A stretch of 64,000 bases of DNA from Vibrio sp. STUT-A11 (GCF_026000435.1 NZ_AP026764.1:496001-560000); one strand, 5' to 3'; numbered from the stretch's first letter, positions 1-9,867 are shown. A program made the numbers and translations. The notes: generated from the sequence alone by a model not told the origin.

Positions 1-1878
1 ACGGTCTTTGTACTCTTGATGACATCAGTACTCGTAATCGAATTCAATACTACTCGAACCAGTCTGGAGCTACAGCAGCGTTCAGAGGTCAACAACACCA
101 TAAATACTGTTGGTTTGGCGTTAGCGCCTTACTTAAAAGATAAAGATAAGGTTGCCGTTGAGTCGGTAATTAATGCTCTGTTCGATGGCAGCTCCTATTC
201 GGTTGTTCGTTTGACATCGCTTGACTCTGATTACCAAATCGTACGCTCTTACCCAATCAAACCGAGCGCAGTACCGCAATGGTTTATCAACTTAAACCTG
301 TTTAAAGCGATTCATGATAAACGTGTGGTGACCAGTGGTTGGATGCAGCTTGCCGAAGTGGAAATTATCAGCCATCCTGGTGCTGCCTATGAACAGCTAT
401 GGAAAGGATTCACAGATCTATTATCCGCGTTCAGTCTTCTCTTCTTGGCTGGCTTGATTGCTATTTCCTACATTTTACGACGTTCACTCAAACCATTAGC
501 GGCAATCGTACAGAAAATGCGTGACATCGCGAACAACCAGTTTGGAGAGCCGCTTACACGCCCTAAAACCAAAGACCTGATAGCCGTCGTAGATGGTATC
601 AACACCATGTCGGCTCAAATTGAGTTGTCATTTAAAGAGCAGGCGAAAGAAGCGCAGCGTTTACGCGCTCAGGCTTATCTGGATCCAATTTCCAAATTGG
701 GTAATCGCTCGTTTTATATGAATCAAGTTGACCAATGGTTAGCGGAAGAAACACAAGGGGGTATCGCGCTACTCCATGCAGAATATATTGGCGATATTTA
801 CGAGACGAAAGATTACCAACGTGCAGACGCTCACGTGAAAGAACTCTCTCAACGTCTGAAAAATACCATTGACGTACAAGGAGCGACGATTGCCCGCCTT
901 TCCAGTGACGAATTTGGTCTTCTTTTCCCCCATATGGATGAGAGCGAACTTCGCATTATGGCTGACAGTATCGTGAACTGCGTTAATGGCTTAAACACCG
1001 ACCCAACAGGTCTTGCTAAGCCGAAAGCGGCACTAGGCGTGGCCCACAACAAAGAGCACAAGACTCACTCTGAAATTCTATCCATGGTTGATAATGCCCT
1101 GTCGAAAGCGAAAGCTCAGCCAGAAAAACCTTACGGATTCATCGGCAGCGATTCACCTTCAAATCTAATGGGTAAACAGCAGTGGAAAGCTCTGGTTGAA
1201 GAAGCCATTCACAGTGAGTGGGTCAACTTCCGTTTTCAGGCGGCCAAAAATACTTGGGGCAAGGTATTCCACAATGAAGTATTTTCTAGTATTGAAAAAG
1301 ATGGCGAAACGTTTCGTGCGAACCAATACTTGTTTGCACTTGAGCAGCTAGAAGCGACCAACATTTTCGATCAATTCGTGATTGAGTCAATGATCAACAT
1401 GTTAGAGCGCGGAGAACTCAATGATCCTGTCGCGATCAACATTGCACAAAGTAGTTTATCTCAACCGTCTTTTATTCGTTGGACGACGAGTATGCTGGAG
1501 AAACACCCTGAAGTTGCATCTAAGCTACACTTTGAGATTCCAGAAGAGTGCTTTATTGAGCACCCTCATCACACCGCGCTGTTGTGTAATGCGATTAGAC
1601 AGGCGGGAGCGATATTCGGTGTAGATAATTATGGTCGTAATTTCCAATCGCTGGAATACATTAAAGAGTTCCGCCCAAATTACGTGAAGCTCGATTATCT
1701 GTTCACTCATAAGCTACACGATGAAAAACAGAAATTTACACTGACATCAATCTCTCGTACTGCACACAATTTAGGTATCACCACCATTGCATCGCGTATC
1801 GAGACTCAAATCCAGTTGGATTTCCTTGCTGAGCATTTTGTTGAAGTATTCCAAGGATTTATTGTCGACAAAGAATAG
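1..1878 (+). CDS. lapD: LapD-like c-di-GMP receptor (degenerate GGDEF/EAL), 5' end cut by window
   Basis: The frame is open from the first base, so the true start and part of the first membrane helix lie outside the window. The visible protein has a periplasmic region, a second membrane helix near residues 135-153, a HAMP-like stretch, a GGDEF domain and an EAL domain. The GGDEF signature is degenerate (SSDEF near residue 294) and the EAL signature is replaced by FRFQAAK, so both domains probably bind or sense rather than make or cleave c-di-GMP. This is the known design of LapD, which at high c-di-GMP sequesters the periplasmic protease LapG and keeps a large adhesin on the surface. The next gene, 14 bp downstream, encodes a LapB-type secretion ATPase, which supports this reading. 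LapG and the adhesin are not in the window. Confidence 0.85.
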   Translation, partial: TVFVLLMTSVLVIEFNTTRTSLELQQRSEVNNTINTVGLALAPYLKDKDKVAVESVINALFDGSSYSVVRLTSLDSDYQIVRSYPIKPSAVPQWFINLNLFKAIHDKRVVTSGWMQLAEVEIISHPGAAYEQLWKGFTDLLSAFSLLFLAGLIAISYILRRSLKPLAAIVQKMRDIANNQFGEPLTRPKTKDLIAVVDGINTMSAQIELSFKEQAKEAQRLRAQAYLDPISKLGNRSFYMNQVDQWLAEETQGGIALLHAEYIGDIYETKDYQRADAHVKELSQRLKNTIDVQGATIARLSSDEFGLLFPHMDESELRIMADSIVNCVNGLNTDPTGLAKPKAALGVAHNKEHKTHSEILSMVDNALSKAKAQPEKPYGFIGSDSPSNLMGKQQWKALVEEAIHSEWVNFRFQAAKNTWGKVFHNEVFSSIEKDGETFRANQYLFALEQLEATNIFDQFVIESMINMLERGELNDPVAINIAQSSLSQPSFIRWTTSMLEKHPEVASKLHFEIPEECFIEHPHHTALLCNAIRQAGAIFGVDNYGRNFQSLEYIKEFRPNYVKLDYLFTHKLHDEKQKFTLTSISRTAHNLGITTIASRIETQIQLDFLAEHFVEVFQGFIVDKE

Positions 1879-1892
1879 AAGGTTGAACCACG

Positions 1893-4007
1893 ATGAAAGA
1901 CCCTTTGCTGAATTCGCTCATCTACGTTAGCCGTTACTATGGATTAGCTAACTCTCCCGAAGCACTTGTTAACGGACTGCCACTCTCAGAAGGCAAACTC
2001 ACTCCGTTTCTGCTTCCCAGAGCAGCAGAGAGGGCTGGATTGGTCGCCAAAGAAAACCGTGGTGAGCTGGAGAGTATCTCCGGCTTAATACTGCCAACAA
2101 TATTAGTGCTCAAAGGTGGTGATTCTTGTGTTCTGAATAGTTTCAGCCCAGAAACACAAGAAGCGGAAGTCACGACCTTGGAAAGTGGAATGGTCCCCAT
2201 CTCCATTCCACTATCAGACTTACTTCAGCAGTATGCTGGGCGCTATTTTTTAGTCAAAAAACAGTTTCGTTTTGATGAACGCTCGCCTGAAGTACTCAAA
2301 ACTAATCAAGGTCACTGGTTTTGGTCAACATTATGGCAATCAAAACGTATTTACCGAGATGTACTGATAGCCTCCCTACTGATCAATATATTCGCCATCG
2401 CGGCACCAATGTTTACCCGTCTGGTGTATGACAAAGTGATTCCCAACCTTGCCTTTGAAACCCTATGGGTACTGGCAAGTGGTGTATTGGTTGTCTTCTT
2501 GTTCGACTTTATACTCAAGACATTACGCAGCTATTTCATTGATGTCGCTGGTAAAAAATCCGACATTCTGATTTCCTCTAAACTGTTTAGCAAAGTAATG
2601 GGGATACGAATGGAATCCAAACCACCCTCGGTTGGCGCTTTTGCTCGCCACCTACAGGAGTTTGAATCAATTCGCGAATTCTTTACTTCGGCAACCATCA
2701 GTGCCCTCATCGACTTACCTTTTGCAATAATGTTTTTAGTCATCATTTGGCTAATGACAGGTAACCTCGTATTGGTACCTATGGTCGGTGTCATTATTTT
2801 GATTATTCACTCGCTGTTGATTCAAAAGCCGTTAAGGCGCTCGATAGAAGAAGGGACGCGTCTCGCCTCACAAAAATACGCTAATTTAATTGAAAGCCTC
2901 TCAGGTATAGAAACGGTCAAAATGCTCAGTGCGCAAAGCCAGTTCCAGTACCGATGGGAGGAAGCCGTTGCACACATGGCAAACTGGAATATCAAAAGCC
3001 GTCGTATTACAGACAGCATCCAAAACTCAGCGGGCTTTGTACAACAAAGTAGTAGTGTCGGGATGGTGATTTTTGGCGTTTATTTGATTGCAGAAGGCGA
3101 GTTAACGATGGGCGGCTTGATCGCGGCAACCATGTTGAGTGGACGTGCCATCAGCCCTATGATTCAGCTTTCTTTACTATCCGCTCGCTACAATCAAGCA
3201 AAGTCTTCAATGACCATCATCAATCAGGTCATGGATATGCCAGATGAGCAGGAAGAGGGAAAACGCTACATTCATCGTCCTGTTGTTCAGGGTAAAATTG
3301 AGCTTGAACGTGTCACCTTCCACTACCCGAACTCTCCTGTCGCATCGATTCGCGATTTAAGCCTGACCATCAACCCCGGAGAGAAAGTCGCGATTATCGG
3401 GCGTATAGGCTCAGGTAAGACAACATTAGAGCGTCTTATTATGGGGCTATATCAGCCGACAGAGGGACATGTGCGCATTGATGATACGGACATAGCTCAA
3501 CTTCATCACGTTGATATACGTCGCAATATCGGCTGCGTACCACAAGATCCAACCTTATTCTTTGGTTCGATACGCGATAACATCACGTTTGGTCGTCCGC
3601 TGACAGATGATCGTGATGTCATGGACGCAGCGAATCGTGCAGGGGTAACGGCATTTACCCAATCCGATCCAGCGGGTTTAGAACGTCAGGTAGGCGAAGG
3701 TGGTGCGATGCTTTCTGGAGGGCAACGTCAGGCTGTTACGATCGCCCGGGCACTCTTAGGCCATCCTCCGGTGCTGCTAATGGACGAACCAACCAGTGCG
3801 ATGGATAACCGTTCTGAAATGCATATAAAGCATCAGTTAGCCCAGTTGAAAGAGAATGAGACGTTGATTTTTATCACTCACAAGACCGCTATGCTCGACA
3901 TTGTTGAGCGAGTCATCGTTATGGAAAAAGGTAGCATCATTGCGGATGGCCCAAAAGCACAGATACTGAATGATTTGAAACAAGGTAAAGTCCGTGCCAT
4001 AGGCTAA
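1893..4007 (+). CDS. Type I secretion permease/ATPase, LapB/LssB family
   Basis: A 704-residue ABC exporter of the type I secretion class. The N-terminal ~130 residues resemble a C39 peptidase-like domain that lacks an evident catalytic cysteine, as in RTX-adhesin exporters. Membrane helices follow at roughly residues 155-420, then a nucleotide-binding domain with Walker A GRIGSGKTT near 502, signature LSGGQRQ near 607 and Walker B VLLMDEPTS near 627. It starts 14 bp after the lapD-like gene, so the two are probably cotranscribed. By family knowledge it would export a large adhesin controlled by LapD. The membrane-fusion partner (LapC) is not immediately downstream; the next gene is an unrelated channel. 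No frameshift or truncation is apparent. Confidence 0.85.
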   Translation: MKDPLLNSLIYVSRYYGLANSPEALVNGLPLSEGKLTPFLLPRAAERAGLVAKENRGELESISGLILPTILVLKGGDSCVLNSFSPETQEAEVTTLESGMVPISIPLSDLLQQYAGRYFLVKKQFRFDERSPEVLKTNQGHWFWSTLWQSKRIYRDVLIASLLINIFAIAAPMFTRLVYDKVIPNLAFETLWVLASGVLVVFLFDFILKTLRSYFIDVAGKKSDILISSKLFSKVMGIRMESKPPSVGAFARHLQEFESIREFFTSATISALIDLPFAIMFLVIIWLMTGNLVLVPMVGVIILIIHSLLIQKPLRRSIEEGTRLASQKYANLIESLSGIETVKMLSAQSQFQYRWEEAVAHMANWNIKSRRITDSIQNSAGFVQQSSSVGMVIFGVYLIAEGELTMGGLIAATMLSGRAISPMIQLSLLSARYNQAKSSMTIINQVMDMPDEQEEGKRYIHRPVVQGKIELERVTFHYPNSPVASIRDLSLTINPGEKVAIIGRIGSGKTTLERLIMGLYQPTEGHVRIDDTDIAQLHHVDIRRNIGCVPQDPTLFFGSIRDNITFGRPLTDDRDVMDAANRAGVTAFTQSDPAGLERQVGEGGAMLSGGQRQAVTIARALLGHPPVLLMDEPTSAMDNRSEMHIKHQLAQLKENETLIFITHKTAMLDIVERVIVMEKGSIIADGPKAQILNDLKQGKVRAIG

Positions 4008-4441
4008 TAATTAAAAAGCTCGCTTGCCAATCCCCTTAAGCGGATGGTTTAGGGGGTACTTATCTGAAACCGAAATAGTTGATCTCTTCAAGAAAAACCC
4101 AAACAAGCACTAAGCCAACAATCAAAAACAACACCGCAATCGCTTTTTCGTCTTCTTCCATATACGCTATCTTATTCCCAACCCTGTTTGGTTATTCAGC
4201 CATTAACGTAAGCTTAATCAACGCAAATGATTTACTCTGATTACTTTAGATTAGCAGTAGAAAAGCGTTAATTCTGGGTGTCATGATGCGCTTCACTCGG
4301 TTCAATTACGGATATGAGAGATACATCAAATCCCAACCGAGATGTGAAATAGGGTTGAAGCAATTAAGTCAAAGATTTGTGATTACTTAGGGTAAAAAAT
4401 CCGCTATAACAGCCGTTTGTTAGTATTATCGAGTCGAAGAA
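4008..4441. other. Intergenic region between secretion ATPase and MscS gene
   Basis: This 434-bp gap holds the minus-strand small membrane ORF at 4060-4161 and the promoter region of the MscS-like gene. No other gene, repeat or strong hairpin was recognised. Confidence 0.5.
4060..4161 (-). CDS. Candidate 33-residue single-span membrane protein
   Basis: In the gap between the secretion ATPase and the MscS gene, the minus strand has an ATG-to-TAA frame of 33 codons. It encodes an acidic start (MEEDEK), one hydrophobic helix of about 17 residues (AIAVLFLIVGLVLVWVF) and a short polar tail. The composition is typical of small inner-membrane proteins, and a random frame would rarely give so clean a helix. 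The upstream Shine-Dalgarno (GGGAATAAGATAG) is weak and no promoter is obvious. The function is unknown. Confidence 0.4.
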   Translation of the reverse strand: MEEDEKAIAVLFLIVGLVLVWVFLEEINYFGFR

Positions 4442-5032
4442 ATGAATAATTGGATCCAATTAGATCAACTGAACCAGTATTTCAACGAGGGCTCTCTCGG
4501 ATATAAGATGTTGATGGGCATCATTGTCCTGATCACTTACCGGATCCTGAAAAGAGTTGCCAACCGAGCCATCTTAAACTTGGCCTCATCGAAGGGAGTA
4601 AAGAAGGCGCGCCTAAGCTTCATTCAGCGCTGCTTTAACGTGGCACTGTTATTTCTGACCGCTTCCGTTTTTGCGATTGTCACCGGCATTGGTTACGGAG
4701 ATGTGTCACTGTTTTTATCATCCATATTCGCGGTACTAGGTGTCGCGTTTATAGCCCAATGGTCGATCTTGAGTAATATCACTGCGAGCTTTTTGATCTT
4801 CTTCGTATTCCCATATCGCGTCGGGGACCGGATCAAAGTCGTTGATAAAGATGAAGACATCAGTGGTGAAATTCAAGAGATCAGCATGTTTCATGTGTTG
4901 ATCAAACACGACAGCGGCAACCTAATCACTTATCCAAATAATCAGATCTTGCAGAAGGCGGTATTAAAACTGGCAAAAACCAAACCTGTCGCCAATAAAG
5001 CGAAGTCTCGAATTTATACCCGAAGAAAGTAA
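4442..5032 (+). CDS. Small MscS-family mechanosensitive channel
   Basis: A 196-residue membrane protein with about three hydrophobic segments (residues ~20-40, 65-85, 90-125) followed by a short beta-rich cytoplasmic domain. The segment containing SILSNITASFLIFFVFPYRVGDRI matches in layout the pore helix and start of the beta domain of MscS channels, where the conserved PFxVGD motif sits. It is shorter than E. coli MscS (286 residues) and lacks most of the C-terminal cage, ending in a basic tail. Such short MscS-like proteins are common. It probably acts as a tension- or osmotically gated channel. It stands alone with its own upstream region. Confidence 0.75.
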   Translation: MNNWIQLDQLNQYFNEGSLGYKMLMGIIVLITYRILKRVANRAILNLASSKGVKKARLSFIQRCFNVALLFLTASVFAIVTGIGYGDVSLFLSSIFAVLGVAFIAQWSILSNITASFLIFFVFPYRVGDRIKVVDKDEDISGEIQEISMFHVLIKHDSGNLITYPNNQILQKAVLKLAKTKPVANKAKSRIYTRRK

Positions 5033-5079
5033 TCACGCTCTTACCGTCCAGTCATATCTCGGTGGCTTGCTATAGAAAT

Positions 5080-5236
5080 TATACCAACGCAAGTAAGAAA
5101 GTGGTCATACTTAATGATAGAGAACCAGAAAACAGGCATCAACCCATCCATGGGGCTTCGATTTGCCATCCATGGCAAATAGAGTTTGTTTATCGAACCC
5201 TGTTCCCTGACCAGTTAATTTTCCGGATTGGAATTA
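5080..5236 (+). repeat. Dispersed intergenic repeat, copy A (short form)
   Basis: The sequence from TATACCAACGCAAGTAAG to AATTTTCCGGATTGG matches the reverse complement of 36037-36225 over almost its whole length, including the blocks AATGATAGAGAACCAGAAAA and CGATTTGCCATCCATGGCAA. Relative to the 36-kb copy it lacks about 40 bp in the middle. The core contains the hairpin TTTGCCATCCATGGCAAA. The open frame across this region is a by-product of the repeat, not a gene. Confidence 0.8.
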
Positions 5237-5285
5237 GCTATCGGATAGTCAAGCTGCGCCAAAACCTGATGTTGGATAAAATAAC

Positions 5286-5315
5286 GCCCCGAGAGTTCTC
5301 TCTACGGGGCTTTTT
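5286..5315. terminator. Hairpin terminator, probably bidirectional
   Basis: GCCCCG pairs with CGGGGC around a 13-nt loop, with TTTTT on the plus side and a T-rich flank on the minus side. It sits directly after the stop codon of the minus-strand binding-protein gene. Confidence 0.75.
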
Positions 5316-5316
5316 A

Positions 5317-6942
5317 TTATTTCTTGATATAGAGGTCTTTTGAATAAATACGGCCTTCTACGTTGTTCTTAGCAAAGCCACCAACGTTAGGACGGACTAG
5401 TCGCGCCTGCATGTAATAGTAAATTGGGGCGATAGGAACATCTGCCGCGATCAGTTTTTCGGCTTCATCGTAGTACGCCTGACGCTCTTTATCGTCTGTG
5501 GTCGCTAATGCGTTTTCCATTGCCTGATCGTATTCTTTGCTTTGGTAACGCGCAAAATTCCCTGAAGAATCCGATCGCAATAAACTCAAGAATGTCGACG
5601 CTTCATTGTAATCACCACACCAAGAGGCACGCATTACATCAAAATTGCCTTGTTTACGCGCCACTAAGTAAGATTTCCATTCTTGGTTTTCCAGCTCTAC
5701 CTTCGCGTCTAAGTTTTCACTGAGCATAGAGGCTATGGCAACGGCAATCGCTTTATTTGACTCACTGGTGTTGTAAAGAAGTTTAAAATCGAGCGGTTTA
5801 TCTTTTCCATAACCCGCCTCTTTTAATAATTGACGAGCTTTTTCATCACGCTGTAGCTGAGTCCATTTGCTGTACTCTGGCTGAGTCGCATCAAAACCCG
5901 CCGTATATTGGTGAGCAAATGTGTATGCGGGTAAGTTACCAACCTGGGTAACGCCATTGGTAATGACGTCTCTCATGATTGAATAAGACACGGCTTGGCG
6001 AACTCTGACATCATCGAACGGCGGACGCGTGGTATTAAACGCATAGTAGTACGTACAAAGTAGTGGCACTACCGTATACGCCCCTTGGTACTCTCGCTCA
6101 AGCTTCTGTGCCATATGAGTAGGTACATCAGAGGTGATATCCACTTCTCCAACCACATAGCGGTTAATCGAGGCATTTTGATTCTCGAACGGGATGTAAG
6201 TTACGTTAGTGAGCTGAGTGTCGTCTGCATCCCAGTAATTGGGGTTTTTCTTCAGTTCAATACGTTCATTGACGACCCATTTATCAAGCACAAATGCGCC
6301 ATTACCTACAAATTGTTTCGGATCACTCCACGGCTTAACCCCCTGCTCCACTGTCGCTTTATGGACAGGCATCATTGATGTGTGACCTGTCATCGCTACA
6401 AAATATGGGACCTTAGCTTCAAGTTCGAAACGAAGTGTATAGTTATCTAACGCTTCAACACCCAGCTCTTCTACTGGTAGTTTACCTTCAGCCACATCGA
6501 CAATATTCTTGATGCGTGTCATCTCAAGATACCAGACATTAGGCGACGCCAATTGAGGATCAACAGCCCGTCTTAACGCATAAACAAAATCGTCAGCCGT
6601 TACTGAATCGCCGTTTGACCATTTTGGATCTTTACGTAGATGGAAGACGAAAGTCTGGTTGTCTTCCGTTTCCCACGACTGAGCAACACCAGGTACAATA
6701 TTGCCATTACGATCTTGAATAACCAGCCCCTCAAACAAGTCTCGCAATATGTGCATTTCTGGCATCCCTTCGGCTTTTGCCGGATCGAGAGTGGCCGCTT
6801 CTGCGTCATTAGCTCGCACTAAAACTTGCTCAGCAGCAAGTTGAATGTTTTCGGGTATCCCATCAGCAAATGCCGATGTCGTTCCAACAGAGGTTAAAAG
6901 AGAGGAAATAAGTAAAGTTATCGAGTGTTTTTTAATATCCAT
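5317..6942 (-). CDS. Oligopeptide/murein-peptide ABC substrate-binding protein (OppA/MppA type)
   Basis: A 541-residue periplasmic binding protein of the SBP_bac_5 family. It begins with a signal peptide (basic start, hydrophobic run, cleavage likely after SAFA) followed by the typical text LDPAKAEGMPEMHILRDLFEGL and the YALRRAVDP block near residue 105. OppA-type proteins are about 540 residues, so it is full length. It would capture peptides for an Opp/Dpp importer. It is divergent from mpaA, which cleaves murein tripeptide, so an MppA-like role in murein-peptide recycling is likely but inferred. No permease or ATPase is adjacent; in E. coli MppA borrows the Opp permease. The two Opp-type ATPases near 18-20 kb are not contiguous with it. 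Confidence 0.8.
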   Translation of the reverse strand: MDIKKHSITLLISSLLTSVGTTSAFADGIPENIQLAAEQVLVRANDAEAATLDPAKAEGMPEMHILRDLFEGLVIQDRNGNIVPGVAQSWETEDNQTFVFHLRKDPKWSNGDSVTADDFVYALRRAVDPQLASPNVWYLEMTRIKNIVDVAEGKLPVEELGVEALDNYTLRFELEAKVPYFVAMTGHTSMMPVHKATVEQGVKPWSDPKQFVGNGAFVLDKWVVNERIELKKNPNYWDADDTQLTNVTYIPFENQNASINRYVVGEVDITSDVPTHMAQKLEREYQGAYTVVPLLCTYYYAFNTTRPPFDDVRVRQAVSYSIMRDVITNGVTQVGNLPAYTFAHQYTAGFDATQPEYSKWTQLQRDEKARQLLKEAGYGKDKPLDFKLLYNTSESNKAIAVAIASMLSENLDAKVELENQEWKSYLVARKQGNFDVMRASWCGDYNEASTFLSLLRSDSSGNFARYQSKEYDQAMENALATTDDKERQAYYDEAEKLIAADVPIAPIYYYMQARLVRPNVGGFAKNNVEGRIYSKDLYIKK

Positions 6943-7071
6943 ATCGTTTTAGTTCTCCTAACTCGTGTTTTGAAGCCAGCGCCACAATTAACAATACAAC
7001 CATTGACGAAATTTAATAGTTCGGTGTATCTAAGTAATTAAAATTAATATTACTTCATTTGCTAGGAGATT

Positions 7072-7779
7072 ATGGTGAGTCTAATTCCAAGAACGGAAAG
7101 AGCTGCATTTTTAATTAAGCCGAGAACCTATGGAAAATCCGTTCTGGGCGCTCCCCTGCTCTACTTCCCTGCACAGTTAGAAAGTAAATCACGAGGTTTA
7201 ATTTTAGCAGGCACCCATGGAGATGAGACAGCATCTATTACAGGTTTATCATGTGCGTTGAGATGTTTGCCAGAAAATGGCTTACATCACGACGTCGTGT
7301 TATCTATGAACCCTGATGGTAACCAACTAGGTACCAGAGCAAACGCTAATCAAGTCGATCTTAATCGTGCGTTTCCAACCAAAAACTGGACAGAGCATGG
7401 CACTGTGTATCGTTGGAGCTCTCATACACCAGTAAGGGACGTTAAAGTGAAAACAGGCAACGTGAGTCAACCAGAACCTGAAGTCGCCGCGTTGATCAAG
7501 CTCATTGAAGAAAGACAACCAAAGTTTGTGATCTCCTTCCATGAGCCACTGGCTTTTGTAGATGATCCTAAATGTTCTGAATTAGCAAAATGGCTCGGTC
7601 GACAATTTGACCTCCCACTAGTCGAAGACGTGGATTACGAAACGCCGGGGTCATTTGGTACTTGGTGCAGTGAACGAGAACTGCCGTGTGTCACTCTGGA
7701 ATTACCAGCGGTTTCTTCTGATTTCACGATAGAGCAATACCTCCCGGCGATTATCGCCTTACTTCAGTATGAGCCCTAA
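7072..7779 (+). CDS. mpaA: Murein peptide amidase A (M14 zinc carboxypeptidase)
   Basis: A 235-residue cytoplasmic M14-family enzyme. Visible motifs are GTHGDE near residue 46 (zinc ligands His and Glu), NPDGNQLGTRANANQVDLNR near 83, SFHEPL near 160 (third zinc ligand His) and LELP near 220 (catalytic Glu region). MpaA hydrolyses the gamma-D-Glu to diaminopimelate bond in murein tripeptide during cell-wall recycling. The start is supported by AGGAG six bases upstream of the ATG. It is divergent from a peptide-binding protein gene, with the two promoters inside a 129-bp shared region. The length fits the E. coli enzyme (about 240 residues). Confidence 0.88.
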   Translation: MVSLIPRTERAAFLIKPRTYGKSVLGAPLLYFPAQLESKSRGLILAGTHGDETASITGLSCALRCLPENGLHHDVVLSMNPDGNQLGTRANANQVDLNRAFPTKNWTEHGTVYRWSSHTPVRDVKVKTGNVSQPEPEVAALIKLIEERQPKFVISFHEPLAFVDDPKCSELAKWLGRQFDLPLVEDVDYETPGSFGTWCSERELPCVTLELPAVSSDFTIEQYLPAIIALLQYEP

Positions 7780-7842
7780 AGCTAACGTTTACCGACAAAT
7801 TAGTTTTCAATATCGACTGTGAAAATGGAGATAAGGATGTAA

Positions 7843-7855
7843 TTTACAGTGTAAA
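7843..7855. other. parS2: parS2 centromere-like site
   Basis: TTTACAGTGTAAA is a perfect match to the chromosome II ParB2 site consensus TTTACANTGTAAA known from Vibrio. It lies in the gap between mpaA and the FapA-like gene, about 6.4 kb from the parA2 start. Confidence 0.88.
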
Positions 7856-8008
7856 ACGCACTGATATCAGCAAGAGTTATCCAACACCATTCTTTCCAGG
7901 TGAATAGTGTCATCGTACGTTGAACAAAAGCCCAGCTAGGTTTAACTATCCATGAAGTCAGTGTGCAGTACATAAACGTAGAAGTTTAAGCAACACAAAA
8001 ACGGCAGC

Positions 8009-9679
8009 CTAAGAGATTATGGATTCTTGTTCGAGACTGGCGGACACATTGATTTCGTATTGATTAAATTGAAAGGCACATCCACCATGGGTACGTTTAG
8101 TTGTCACTTTCTCACTATTAAACTGGACGGTTACCCGAGAAAAAACGTGTTCTTTCGCGACCACAGTGTTTTCTGTTAAAGCAAGTTCAAGCTCAGCCTC
8201 TGTCTGATCAAGTTTCAGCTTTACCTCTTCTAGTAGGCGATTGTTTTGGGTTTTCAAACTTTCTAACTCTGCACGTTCTTCTTCAGTACGTTCGAGTTTT
8301 GGCCTTTTTTTATATTCTAGCTCTCTGCGGATTACTTCCATAATTCCAGCTTGGGCATTTTTATATTGTTCTTTTAAGCTGGCAAGACGCTCCTGATACA
8401 AGGAATAGTTGGTGAACGCTTCAACCCTTGTTGCTGTATCACCTTCTACGCCCAGCTGTAAGCACAACACCCCTTTCGCTACCTTGGCATGACCTCCACT
8501 CAATGTGCCATGTTGGCCGCTAGCATCCAGAACCGTCAGGCTCCTGCCACAAGTGATGTCGTTATTCATGCTATGTAGTGCAAACTCAATATCTTCACCT
8601 GCAGATAGTTCGCTATATTGTGCATAATTAGCCCGTATAGCGCCTTTAGTTTTCACACGACAACTTCTTGGTTGGCCATCACTTACCGTATGGCCAATAA
8701 TCCCTTTTCCAACCAGTATGTCATCTCGAGCTTGAACATTAGCTGACTCGATAAATCCTCCTACCGTGATTGACCCAGTAGCTTGCACAATCATGCCTGG
8801 CTCAATGTTACCGCCAATGATCAGATTGCCTTTAAATTTGATATGGCCAGTGTTGATGCCAACATTATTTAGGCACAGCGCGTTGTCGACTTCAATTGTG
8901 TTGTTCTTTATCAGTGGAGTACCAGAGGTTGAAGCAATGAGAATATTTGGATCGCTTTGACTAATTTCGCTACCTTTACCTGATTTGAGAGCGTTGTCTT
9001 TCCCGGCTTGCGCAGGCAGAACTCGGCCTTGGACCGTAAAGCCGGGTGTACCTTTAGTGGCTGGCGTACGGCGCATGACTTCGTCACCAACATTGACAGA
9101 AATGGTTTCGCCGAGATTTCTTAAATCTATCTTGTCACTGCTCGATTGGCCATGTTTTGGCTTGAGTATTCGCTTGGTAATGTCTCTAACCAGAGGAGTA
9201 AAAATGGCGTCAGTACCTTTAACTGGCTGCTTACCAACGGCTACAGGTTGTGTGAATGTTGCGCCAGGTTTAAGTTGATTGCTCACCATCATCACTTTCT
9301 TTAACGCAAGTTTGTTGATGCCTTTGGTCACCTTTGCTTGTGCAAGAGCGAGAACAATCTCTTCACCTCGTAACCCTCGCCCACCATAAGCGCCGGTAAC
9401 GGTGATACTTGCAAGCATATCGTTGTTGGACAACTCAACGTTAATTTGAGCATTTTTCTTCTGAGCGATCACTATGCCTTTGTAAGCCTGAGAATCTCGT
9501 ATCTCTACACAGTCAATAAATCGGCTGACCTCATCATCCTCAACAAATAATGAGCTAGCACTCATCAACGTAAGCTGCGCAGGTAATTCTTTTCTGTCGA
9601 ACTGACCTACCAAATCTTGCGACAGGCGGGCAATTATCCGCGTTTTATCTTCATCCCACTCAAGACACTGCTTCCACAT
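8009..9679 (-). CDS. FapA-like protein (DUF342)
   Basis: A 556-residue cytoplasmic protein of the FapA/DUF342 family. The N-terminal half is soluble and mixed. The centre (residues ~190-400) is rich in short glycine-containing turns such as IKFKGNLIIGGNIEPGMIVQ and SITVGGFIESANVQARDDI, the right-handed beta-helix pattern of this family. A charged coiled-coil region follows (about residues 420-500), ending in a small beta tail. Family members have been linked to flagellar assembly and cell-pole functions in other bacteria; the specific role here is unknown. The gene stands alone; a parS2 cluster lies just upstream of it. Confidence 0.75.
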   Translation of the reverse strand: MWKQCLEWDEDKTRIIARLSQDLVGQFDRKELPAQLTLMSASSLFVEDDEVSRFIDCVEIRDSQAYKGIVIAQKKNAQINVELSNNDMLASITVTGAYGGRGLRGEEIVLALAQAKVTKGINKLALKKVMMVSNQLKPGATFTQPVAVGKQPVKGTDAIFTPLVRDITKRILKPKHGQSSSDKIDLRNLGETISVNVGDEVMRRTPATKGTPGFTVQGRVLPAQAGKDNALKSGKGSEISQSDPNILIASTSGTPLIKNNTIEVDNALCLNNVGINTGHIKFKGNLIIGGNIEPGMIVQATGSITVGGFIESANVQARDDILVGKGIIGHTVSDGQPRSCRVKTKGAIRANYAQYSELSAGEDIEFALHSMNNDITCGRSLTVLDASGQHGTLSGGHAKVAKGVLCLQLGVEGDTATRVEAFTNYSLYQERLASLKEQYKNAQAGIMEVIRRELEYKKRPKLERTEEERAELESLKTQNNRLLEEVKLKLDQTEAELELALTENTVVAKEHVFSRVTVQFNSEKVTTKRTHGGCAFQFNQYEINVSASLEQESIIS

Positions 9680-9867
9680 AAAGATACCATTTTGCTGAAC
9701 ATCAACGTCTTCAGTCTAACTAAAAATGTTTTCTCTACAAACTGAACCGTTTTAAGAATCAGGCTTACGTCACTAACAGTGAGAGAAATATCAATTTCAA
9801 CAGGTTAGTGAATTGTATCGTCAATTTATTCTAGACTTCTTATAAGGGATAAATGAATAAGAGGCGA

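Noticed and set aside
5062..5343. 93-codon plus-strand frame
   Set aside because: It is written by the dispersed repeat and the following terminator; no ribosome site and no protein family.
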